From JTS-RE9 sp964649195 (GTDB lineage Bacteria; Planctomycetota; Phycisphaerae; Phycisphaerales; Phycisphaeraceae): a DNA stretch of 47,893 nucleotides. Location: contig CAZYPK010000022.1 in assembly GCA_964649195.1 (NCBI GenBank), forward strand, positions 1 through 47,893, written 5' to 3'. Positions within the stretch are counted from its first letter, which is position 1, and the number at the start of each line of letters is the position of its first letter. Below the pieces are notes generated by a model, which was not told where the DNA came from, ran no database searches, and was given only the letters and a program-made list of their open reading frames with translations. The translations under genes were made by a program, and so were the position numbers. Positions 39,750 through 46,519 of this stretch are shown here, piece after piece.

Positions 39750-40721
39750 TTATGCCAACCGCCGACGACGGCGTGCCAGCGCACCGGCGGCAAGACCGAG
39801 CAGGGCAAGGCCGGCGGGTTCGGGGATGGCGCCGCCGCTGATCTGCCCGACGGTGAGGATGCCGTTGCCGGTGATGAATGCGACTTGGTGATCGACATCG
39901 AGGTTGCCGATGGCGCCCCATGTTCCGACACCCTGATCGGTCAAGCTGAGAATCGTGTTCCCGTTGAGCATTTCGAGATCGAACGAGTTGGCGAACATGT
40001 TGCCGTGGAGTACGAGCTGGTTCTTCACGAGCCAGGCTGCGTCATCCGACATCTGAAAAGCGCCAACGTCGAACGTTGCACCGGCGCCCACGGTGATGCG
40101 GCCCCATTCCAGGTCGAAGGCGAGGGTCTCCATGTCCACGTTCACGGTGAAGTTGTCGTCGTGAAGCCCGCCGCGATCGTCAGTGCCGCCCATACGGATC
40201 GAGGTGATCGGTGCGGTGGGCGAGGCATTAAAAGTCCAATTGATCTGGTGGCCGCCAAATGAGTCGATCGTGCCGATGGTGGTGGGTGCGTTGAAGGTCG
40301 CGCCGTGTCGGTCGGTGGTCAGTGAGTTGGCGACGACGGGGACGTTGAACACGGCGGCCTGACCTCCCGCGCCGTTCATGCGGATGAGGTTGCCGGTGAA
40401 GACATCGTCGTTTCCGCTGCCGTCCGTGTAAACGCCCCGGCCGATGTCGATGGTCGAGTTGGGCAGAAAGACGCCTGCGCCGCCGTTATTGATGTCATAG
40501 GTTCGCTGAACATTATCGATCTCCAAATCGACGGTGTTGCCGTTGACGGGCACGCCGCCGACGCTGCCGACCCAGTTCGTGCCGTCGAACCAACTGTAGG
40601 TGCCGGCGGGTGTGGTGCCGACATTCCAGTCGTGCATCGCTCCTTGCGATTGCGAGGTCGCAATCCCGACGAGAGCGAAGGCGGCGAACTTCCAAGACTT
40701 CATGAAATTGTGTTGTGTCAT
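39750..40721 (-). CDS. PEP-CTERM sorted exported protein
   Basis: A 323-residue exported protein with N-terminal signal (MKSWKFAAFALVGIATSQSQ region) and C-terminal sorting signal AIPEPAGLALLGLAAGALAR-RRRRLA, the PEP-CTERM pattern of motif, hydrophobic helix and arginine tail recognised by an exosortase. The body is repetitive beta-rich sequence (TDGSGNDDVFTGNLIRMNGA; WGRITVGAGATFDVGAFQMS) as in autotransporter-like passenger or beta-helix proteins. AAGGAG nine bases upstream supports the ATG at 40721. It may be part of the cell surface or extracellular matrix. Divergent from the XylR-like regulator at 41180. Confidence 0.92.
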   Translation of the reverse strand: MTQHNFMKSWKFAAFALVGIATSQSQGAMHDWNVGTTPAGTYSWFDGTNWVGSVGGVPVNGNTVDLEIDNVQRTYDINNGGAGVFLPNSTIDIGRGVYTDGSGNDDVFTGNLIRMNGAGGQAAVFNVPVVANSLTTDRHGATFNAPTTIGTIDSFGGHQINWTFNASPTAPITSIRMGGTDDRGGLHDDNFTVNVDMETLAFDLEWGRITVGAGATFDVGAFQMSDDAAWLVKNQLVLHGNMFANSFDLEMLNGNTILSLTDQGVGTWGAIGNLDVDHQVAFITGNGILTVGQISGGAIPEPAGLALLGLAAGALARRRRRLA

Positions 40722-40850
40722 CGTAATCTGCTCCTTCAAAATAGTGAGAAAATTGTTATCGATCGGACACGTACAGGGTGTCCTACTTTCCTTACATCAT
40801 TCAGGCTACACCAAAGTCTCACACGGGCCAGTCTATTTCAAATCAATTAG

Positions 40851-40874
40851 CATCGGTTTTGAATCAATCGACGA
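40851..40874. promoter_or_regulatory. Candidate operator half, upstream copy
   Basis: GCATCGGTTTTGAATCAATC plus GACG. A near copy lies at 41142-41165; 20 of 24 positions agree. This copy lies 130 bp upstream of the PEP-CTERM gene start. Confidence 0.4.
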
Positions 40875-40923
40875 AAAAGGACGGTGTTGGGAACCATCCT
40901 GGAAACTTGGGTTCGGGGATATG

Positions 40924-41078
40924 GAGCCGCGACGTAACACGTCGCGGACGTGAACAACCTGAAGGGGCGTCCGTCGCGCGGGGGACAATCCATTTTTATT
41001 GTGCGCCTGCCGCGCGAATTCAGACACGCTCAGCCCGAAGACGGGCGTCGCGTGTCTGACCGGGTTCACAGAACCCGG
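40924..41078. repeat. Half hairpin-repeat followed by two hairpins in the divergent intergenic region
   Basis: 40924-40970 is one end of the hairpin-ended repeat (GAGCCGCGACG-TAACACGTCGCGG...CCTGAAGGGG) without its inverted partner. At 41021-41058 the stem CAGACACGC/GCGTGTCTG encloses GCCCG-AAGA-CGGGC, and 41060-41078 is CCGGGTT-CACAG-AACCCGG. No gene is seen in the 458-bp gap 40722-41179. Confidence 0.75.
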
Positions 41079-41141
41079 CTCGCTGATAAGGCACAGTTGA
41101 TAAGGCACCCCTTGACCTCATCGATTGGTTATGCTTCACTG

Positions 41142-41165
41142 GGCATCGGTTTCGGATCAATTGAT
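41142..41165. promoter_or_regulatory. Candidate operator half, regulator-proximal copy
   Basis: GCATCGGTTTCGGATCAATT plus GATG, 15 bp before the start codon of the XylR-like gene, and similar to 40851-40874. The inner ATCAATTGAT is a perfect 10-bp palindrome. The position suits autoregulation. Confidence 0.42.
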
Positions 41166-41179
41166 GCACTGGAGAAATC

Positions 41180-42367
41180 ATGGCCGCGAAGCTCAGGATC
41201 GCCTTGAATCTGGAACTGAACTGGCCTCTGAAGCGCCACATCGGCATCTTCGAGGGCACGCAGCGTTATGCGGCGCAGTGCCCGGACTGGGAGTGCGTGA
41301 TCGATGAGTTTGTGGAGGACACGATCCGGCGCAGTCATCGCGGGTCGCCGCCTTATGATGGCGTCATCGCCCGGGCCAACAGGAAGCTGGCGGGCCTGGC
41401 CCGCGCCCGCCGGATGCCGATCGTCAACGTCTGGATGAACTCGCCGGCCAAGGGGCTGCCTTCGGTTTTTCCCGACATGGCGGAGGCGGGCGTGCTCTGT
41501 GCCGAGCATTTGCTTGCGCGCGGGTTTCGGCGGTTCGTTTCCATCGTGCGCAGCGACATCGGCGAAGCGGCCCAGGCCCGCCGGTTTGCCCGGTGCGTCA
41601 CCGAGGCCGGCTTTTCCTGCGACTCGCTGAAGCTGCGGCAGATTCACCTCTACACGCGGGCGGCCTGGCATGGCGTGGAGCGGGAGGTGCGCCAGTGGAT
41701 GGACCTGTGGGTTCCGCCGGTGGCGGTCTATGCCGGCTCCGAGGAACTGGGCAGGCTCATCGCGCAGCATTGCCGATTGCGTCAACTGCGCATCCCGCTG
41801 GATGTGGCGATCATTGCCGGCAGCAACGACGAGATTCTCTGCGAGCATCCGCCGCCGAGGCTTTCGAGCGTTGAGTACGGCTATTCGCGGATCGGCTTCC
41901 AGGCGGCGAAGCTGCTCGATGAACTGATCCGCGAGGGCATGCCCAGGGGCGGTGTCGAGCCGATTCATGTCAAGCCGGTGGGGATCGTGTCGCGCGAGTC
42001 AACGGACTTCTTCGCGGTGGAGGACGCCCAGGTGGCGGCGGCGCTGCGATACATCGGCGAGCGCTGCAACGAGCCGATCAATGTGAACGATGTGGCGGCG
42101 GCGGTGCATGTCTCGCGTCCGACGCTCGAGCGGCGCTTTCGCCTGCATCTTGGCCGTCCCATCGCCGCCGAGATTCGCAGGCTTCGGCTCGAACGCGCCA
42201 AGCGGGAGATCATCGACACCGAGGAACCGCTGAAGATCATCGCCCGTCAGGTCGGCTTCGCCAGCGAGGCGACGATGAACGCGGTCTTCCGCAGGGTCAT
42301 GGGCGTGTCGCCGGGCGAGTATCGCAGCAATGCCTTGAAAGAGCAGGGCGCTCCTGAAGGGCAGTGA
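41180..42367 (+). CDS. XylR-like AraC-family transcriptional regulator
   Basis: A 395-residue regulator with an N-terminal LacI/periplasmic-binding-protein-like sensor (LNLELNWPLKRHIGIFEGTQ; PYDGVIARANRKLAGLARAR; VAIIAGSNDEILCEHPPPRL-SSVEYGY) and a C-terminal AraC HTH pair (residues about 290-385: VNDVAAAVHVSRPTLERRFR; IIARQVGFASEATMNAVFRR). This architecture is that of the xylose regulator XylR, so a sugar ligand is likely. GGAG five bases upstream supports the start. It is divergent from the PEP-CTERM gene and 84 bp upstream of a sulfatase, making both candidate targets. It is a paralogue of the regulator at 45189-46355. Confidence 0.93.
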   Translation: MAAKLRIALNLELNWPLKRHIGIFEGTQRYAAQCPDWECVIDEFVEDTIRRSHRGSPPYDGVIARANRKLAGLARARRMPIVNVWMNSPAKGLPSVFPDMAEAGVLCAEHLLARGFRRFVSIVRSDIGEAAQARRFARCVTEAGFSCDSLKLRQIHLYTRAAWHGVEREVRQWMDLWVPPVAVYAGSEELGRLIAQHCRLRQLRIPLDVAIIAGSNDEILCEHPPPRLSSVEYGYSRIGFQAAKLLDELIREGMPRGGVEPIHVKPVGIVSRESTDFFAVEDAQVAAALRYIGERCNEPINVNDVAAAVHVSRPTLERRFRLHLGRPIAAEIRRLRLERAKREIIDTEEPLKIIARQVGFASEATMNAVFRRVMGVSPGEYRSNALKEQGAPEGQ

Positions 42368-42451
42368 CTGAAATATGATGCAGGTTGACGTGTTTTCGGT
42401 GTCGTATCCGAATATGCTGGGTCGGGAAGAATCCGCTTGAGGAGCTTGAAC

Positions 42452-43810
42452 ATGCCCCGTTTCGCACTGCTGCTTTCGTGTCTTGGCTTTGTTTTGTGCG
42501 CGGCCGATGGGCATGCCGATGCGCCGCCAAGGCCGCACATCCTGCTCATCATGGCGGACGACCTGGGCTGGATGGATCTGCATTGCCAGGGCAATCCGGT
42601 GCTGCGCACGCCGAATCTTGATGCGCTGGCAAAACAAGGCATGCGATTCACTCAAGCCTACGCCGCGTCACCGGTCTGCTCGCCGACCCGTGCCGCGATC
42701 ATGACCGGGCTGGCGCCTGCGCGGCTGCACATCACGCAGCACGGCCCCGATGGCAAACAGTTCTGGCCCGACGACCGCAAGGTGCAGCCGCCCGCCAGCG
42801 ACAACACCCTGCCGCTCGAACGGATCACCATTGCCGAGCGTCTCAAAAAGGCCGGCTACGCCACCGGATTCTTCGGCAAGTGGCACCTGGGCGACCGCGA
42901 GGAGTTCTGGCCGCTCGCAAGGGGTTTTGACATCAACATCGGCGGCTGCGGCTACGGCGGGCCGCCCACCTATTTCGATCCCTACCGCATCCCCACCATC
43001 ACGCCTCGCAAAAAAGGCGAGTACCTCACCGATCGGCTCGCCGATGAGACGATCGCATGGATGAACGACAACAAACGGAAGCCGATGTTCATCTGCCTCT
43101 GGACCTATAACCCGCACTATCCGTTCGAGGCGCCTGCCGACCTCATCGAACATTACAAAGGCAAGGAAGGCCCCGGCTTGAAGAATCCGATCTACGGCGG
43201 ACAGATCGAGGCGACCGACCGCGCCGTCGGCCGCGTCATCGATCATCTCAACAAGCTCGACATCGCCGACGACACGCTCGTCATCTTCACCAGCGACAAC
43301 GGCGGCTGGCTCGGCGCAACCGACAACCGGCCGCTCCGCGAAGGCAAGGGCCATCTTTACGAAGGCGGACTTCGCGTCCCGCTCATCATCCGCTGGCCCG
43401 GCGTGACCAGACCCGGCGCCACCGGCGATGTGCCGGTGATCAGCATGGACCTGACGGCCACCATCCTCGATGCGACCGGCGTCAGGCTGAGCCCGCGCGA
43501 ATCATTGGACGGCCTCTCGCTCAAGCCCGCCCTCGCCGGCGGCAAACTCGACCGCGACGCGCTTCACTTCCACTATCCGCACTTCGCCTTTCACAAGGCC
43601 AACCGCCCCGGCTCCGCCATGCGGATGGGCCAGCACAAACTCATCCTGAATTACGATGACGGCTCGCTCGAACTGTACGACGTGGTGAAGGACATCTCGG
43701 AAAAGCGGAACCTTGCCGCGGACATGCCCGATCAGGCCGGGATGATGCACGCCCGACTGGTGGAATGGCTCAGGACGGTTGACGCCCATCTTCCGAAGCG
43801 GAGGCCTTGA
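42452..43810 (+). CDS. Secreted formylglycine-dependent sulfatase (second)
   Basis: A 452-residue type I sulfatase with signal peptide MPRFALLLSCLGFVLCAADG. Metal-binding ADDLGWMDL is at 35-43 and the maturation motif C76-S-P-T-R at 76-80. Downstream FGKWHLGDREEF, YNPHYPFEAP and IFTSDNGGW complete the family pattern. It should release sulfate from a polysaccharide outside the cytoplasm. The start at 42452 follows GAGGAG by eight bases; a TTG fifteen bases upstream is not needed. It lies 84 bp after the XylR-like regulator on the same strand, so co-transcription is likely. Substrate unknown. Confidence 0.95.
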   Translation: MPRFALLLSCLGFVLCAADGHADAPPRPHILLIMADDLGWMDLHCQGNPVLRTPNLDALAKQGMRFTQAYAASPVCSPTRAAIMTGLAPARLHITQHGPDGKQFWPDDRKVQPPASDNTLPLERITIAERLKKAGYATGFFGKWHLGDREEFWPLARGFDINIGGCGYGGPPTYFDPYRIPTITPRKKGEYLTDRLADETIAWMNDNKRKPMFICLWTYNPHYPFEAPADLIEHYKGKEGPGLKNPIYGGQIEATDRAVGRVIDHLNKLDIADDTLVIFTSDNGGWLGATDNRPLREGKGHLYEGGLRVPLIIRWPGVTRPGATGDVPVISMDLTATILDATGVRLSPRESLDGLSLKPALAGGKLDRDALHFHYPHFAFHKANRPGSAMRMGQHKLILNYDDGSLELYDVVKDISEKRNLAADMPDQAGMMHARLVEWLRTVDAHLPKRRP

Positions 43811-43862
43811 GCCTGCATAAAACCACGAAATCAGGAAAGCATGAAAGCATGAAATGCGATCC

Positions 43863-43948
43863 GGGATTCCTGAATAACCTCACGTCCAAGCCGCTTGCGG
43901 CGTAGCAATCCCCGGCTCACGGCACATCGGGGGTTATTCAGGATTCCC
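43863..43948. mobile_element. MITE-like element, copy F
   Basis: Starts GGGATTCCTGAATAACC and ends GGTTATTCAGGATTCCC, core AAGCCGCTTGCGGCGTAGCA. Perfect duplication ATCC on both sides (43859-43862 and 43949-43952). A GAAAGCAT tandem repeat precedes it (43832-43855). It lies between a sulfatase and a prepilin gene that converge. Confidence 0.9.
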
Positions 43949-44007
43949 ATCCGGGAATACCGTGCGGCCCGCGTTGATTTCGTGTTTTCCTGCTTTCATG
44001 GTTTTAT

Positions 44008-44775
44008 TCAGTGGAAGACATCCCAGATTTCCTTGTTGAGCGTGCCGGCGTTGGCGCCGTAGAAAAAGGTGTCTTTCTTTTCGACGGCCTCGATGTGGCA
44101 GTCGAAGTAGGCGATGTTGGCGCGTTCGCCGATGTGGCGTGTGAGCAGGCCGCCCCAGCCGCCGTTGTCGATGATGCCCAGGTCGAAGTTGGTTTTGTAC
44201 GCGCTGGACTTGGAGTTCATCCACCAGTTTTCGCCGTCGGCGAACTGGAACTTGGCGGAGGCGTTTTTGACCGTGCCGGTGCGGACTTCCAGGCCGTTGT
44301 TCTCGCGGTTGTAGGCGATGCCGATCTCGTGGCCCCAGTGGTCGTTCTGAAGCCAGTATTTGGGTTTGCCTTGGGCGGGGCAGTCGAAGGTGTCGGGCCA
44401 CTGCACGCCGGCGGTGAAGCCGTCGCCATAGATGCCCGGATTGGTTTTCCACCGGTTGGCGACCTGCTCGACGTTCAGCCCCAGGTGGGGGAGCAGCTCC
44501 GGGTCGGTGGCCCAGAAGCGGGTGTAGCTGACGCCTTTGTATTTGTCGCCGCGGTAGGCGTTGTTGAGGTAGATGCTCCGGTTCTCCGTCGCATAGGAGC
44601 GGTTGGCCATGGCGGTCTGCCGTATGACGCTCTGGCACTGGACCATCATGGCGTGCTCGCGGGCCTTGCGCAGGCTGGGCATCAGCATCGAGATGATGAT
44701 GGCGATGATGGCGACGACCGCGAGCAGTTCAGGCACGGTGAACCCGCGATGATGATTGCCGTCTTGTCGGTGCAT
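44008..44775 (-). CDS. Prepilin-type protein
   Basis: A 255-residue protein with basic leader MHRQDGNHHRGF, then TVPELLAVVAIIAIIISMLM; the prepilin glutamate is retained but the usual FTLIEL is changed to FTVPEL. A helical spine (AREHAMMVQCQSVIRQTAMA) is followed by a globular part with HWGHEIGIAYNRENNGLEVR. The end has RHIGERANIAYFDCHIEAVE, a degenerate H-X9-DG motif with DC. GAGG six bases upstream supports the start at 44775. One of three such genes in the window, each near a sulfatase or regulator. Confidence 0.9.
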   Translation of the reverse strand: MHRQDGNHHRGFTVPELLAVVAIIAIIISMLMPSLRKAREHAMMVQCQSVIRQTAMANRSYATENRSIYLNNAYRGDKYKGVSYTRFWATDPELLPHLGLNVEQVANRWKTNPGIYGDGFTAGVQWPDTFDCPAQGKPKYWLQNDHWGHEIGIAYNRENNGLEVRTGTVKNASAKFQFADGENWWMNSKSSAYKTNFDLGIIDNGGWGGLLTRHIGERANIAYFDCHIEAVEKKDTFFYGANAGTLNKEIWDVFH

Positions 44776-44936
44776 GGGAAACCTCGAATGGACATCATGG
44801 TGCGGACAACAGGGCCAAACGATGGCGATGGACCGGCTTGCGATCCGTCCTCACCTGTATGATCCGCGTTTCGATTTCCTTTATCCCGCATTTCAATTAC
44901 CATATTGCGCAGACCCCCGGAACCCGGGATCAGCGT
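44776..44936. other. Upstream region of the prepilin gene, no gene seen
   Basis: Left part of the 413-bp gap between the divergent prepilin and XylR-like genes. Apart from the adjoining repeat I see only a CCGGAACCCGG-like inverted sequence near 44918-44928. Confidence 0.35.
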
Positions 44937-45168
44937 GAGCCGCGACTCAACGAGTCGCGGAGATGAACGGCCTGAAGGAGTGTTGATCGCGCGGTGGATG
45001 ATCAGCGTCCGTCGCACGGCGACGGTCGATTGACGGTGAATGAGCGGCAGGCGCGGTTGTCGTCCGGTTGCCAAGTGTGATGTCTGCCGTGTTCGAGCTT
45101 CGCAGTCGAAGGTGTGCTTTGACCACCCTTGAGGCTGTTCACGTCCGCGACTCGTTGAGTCGCGGCTC
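44937..45168. repeat. Hairpin-ended repeat element, copy 6 (longest, 232 bp)
   Basis: Both ends are the GAGCCGCGACTCAACGAGTC hairpin in inverted orientation. The interior is related to copies 2 and 4 (CGCGCGGTGG near 44985, TTCGAGCTTCGCAGTCGAAG near 45095, ACCACCCTTGAGGCTGTTCA near 45122). The right flank TTATCCGAACTCAG matches the flank of copy 1 (3546-3563). It ends 20 bp before the XylR-like start codon, so it lies in that gene's leader. Confidence 0.88.
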
Positions 45169-45188
45169 TTATCCGAACTCAGTCTGTC

Positions 45189-46355
45189 ATGAACCCCCGC
45201 CGCATCGCCATCATGCTCGGCCTGGACTGGCCCTACCGGCGGCACATCGACATCTTCGAGGGCACGCAGCGGTACGCCTCCGAGCAGGGCTGGGCCTGCG
45301 ACATCGACGAGTACGCCGACCGGACCCTTTGCAAATGCACACGCCGGACGCTGCCTTACCACGGCATCATCGCCCGCGCGACCGAGGCCGTGGCGAAGCA
45401 GGCCAGGCGGCTGCGACTGCCCATCGTCAACGTCTGGGCCAGCTCGCCGGCCAGGGGGCTGCCCTCGGTGCTGCCGAATGTCGAACTGATGGGGCGGCTT
45501 CGGGCCGATCATCTGCTGGACCGGGGTTTCACGCGATTCGCCTGCCTGGCCCGCTCCAATGACCCCAGTGGCAGCCTCGAAACCGCCGCCTTCGTCGCCC
45601 GCCTCGCCGAGGCCGGCTTCCGCTGCCCCGTCACCTTCGTGCCCAACGCCCCCAAGGCGGTGGAGCGGTCCCCCCGCAACTACGAAATCACCGCCCGATG
45701 GGTGGACACCCTCAAGCCCACCGTCGCCGTTTACATCTATGACGAGCACACCGCCAGGCAGGTGATGCAGCTCTGTCGAAACCGCGGCTGGGATGTCCCG
45801 CATGATGTGGCCATCATCACCGGCAACAACGAGGCCCTGCTGTGCAGCCACCCGGCGCCGGGCCTGTCGAGCATCGAAGTGGGATATGAGCGCGTCGGTT
45901 ACGAGGCGGCCCGCATGCTCGACCGCATGATGGAGGGCCAGGCGCCGCCCACCCGCCCGCTCATGCTGCCGCCCATCGGCATCGTCGCCCGCGCCTCGAC
46001 GGACTTCTTCGCCGTGGAGGATGAAATGATCGCCGGCGCCTTGCGATTCATCTCCGGCCACCTGCGCGAACCGATCGGCGTGGATGATGTCGCCCGGGCC
46101 GTCGGCGTCTCCCGCCGCACGCTCGAAACCCGCTTCCGAGGCCGGATGGGCATCACCATCGCCGCCGAGGTCCGCCGGCTGCGGATCGAGCAGGCCAAGC
46201 GGCTGCTCGCCGGTCACGCCACCATCCGGGAAATCGCCCGCGAAGCCGGCTTCGGCACCACCAAACAACTCAGCCAGGTCTTTCGACGCGACCTCGACAC
46301 CACCCCGCGCGACTACCGCAGGCAGATTAAGGCGTCGGGTGATGGCTGGGGCTGA
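45189..46355 (+). CDS. XylR-like AraC-family transcriptional regulator (second paralogue)
   Basis: A 388-residue paralogue of the regulator at 41180. The sensor domain has IMLGLDWPYRRHIDIFEGTQ, PIVNVWASSPARGLPSVLPN and VAIITGNNEALLCSHPAPGL; the HTH domain has VDDVARAVGVSRRTLETRFR and IREIAREAGFGTTKQLSQVF. The start at 45189 lacks a Shine-Dalgarno sequence and lies 20 bp behind a hairpin-ended repeat, so expression could be affected by it. The last codons (SGDGWG) and the TGA stop are inside a GGGTGGCTGGGGCTG-type repeat. Likely a sugar-responsive activator; targets are unknown, the nearest being the prepilin and PhoD-like genes. Confidence 0.92.
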   Translation: MNPRRIAIMLGLDWPYRRHIDIFEGTQRYASEQGWACDIDEYADRTLCKCTRRTLPYHGIIARATEAVAKQARRLRLPIVNVWASSPARGLPSVLPNVELMGRLRADHLLDRGFTRFACLARSNDPSGSLETAAFVARLAEAGFRCPVTFVPNAPKAVERSPRNYEITARWVDTLKPTVAVYIYDEHTARQVMQLCRNRGWDVPHDVAIITGNNEALLCSHPAPGLSSIEVGYERVGYEAARMLDRMMEGQAPPTRPLMLPPIGIVARASTDFFAVEDEMIAGALRFISGHLREPIGVDDVARAVGVSRRTLETRFRGRMGITIAAEVRRLRIEQAKRLLAGHATIREIAREAGFGTTKQLSQVFRRDLDTTPRDYRRQIKASGDGWG

Positions 46356-46449
46356 GGCTTGCCTTCAGCCTTCAGCCTTCAGCATTCAGTTGCTTCACCT
46401 TGCTTCGCGCATCTGGGCCGGGGCTTCGCAGCCTCAGCCCCAGCCACCC
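46338..46449. repeat. GGGTGGCTGGGGCTG-type element, copy 3, containing the regulator stop codon
   Basis: Left arm GGGTGATGGCTGGGGCTGAG, right arm GGGCCGGGGCTTCGCAGCCT to CCAGCCACCC. TTCAGCC units (46363-46388) lie inside. The stop codon of the XylR-like gene (46353-46355) is within the left arm. Confidence 0.82.
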
Positions 46450-46476
46450 GACGATCATCCACTGCGCGAAGGACGC

Positions 46477-46519
46477 TCCTTCAGGCTGTTCACGTCCGCG
46501 ACTCGTTGAGTCGCGGCTC
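46477..46519. repeat. Half hairpin-ended repeat, copy 7, overlapping the PhoD stop codon
   Basis: CTCCTTCAGGCTGTTCACGT leads to the hairpin CCGCGACTC-GTT-GAGTCGCGG and GGCTC at 46519; the inverted partner is missing. The TGA of the PhoD-like gene (46518-46520 on the minus strand) shares its last bases. Confidence 0.82.

Noticed and set aside
44682..46268. Minus-strand frame of 528 codons opposite the second XylR-like gene
   Set aside because: Runs through a hairpin repeat and is opposite to a complete regulator with sensor and HTH domains.
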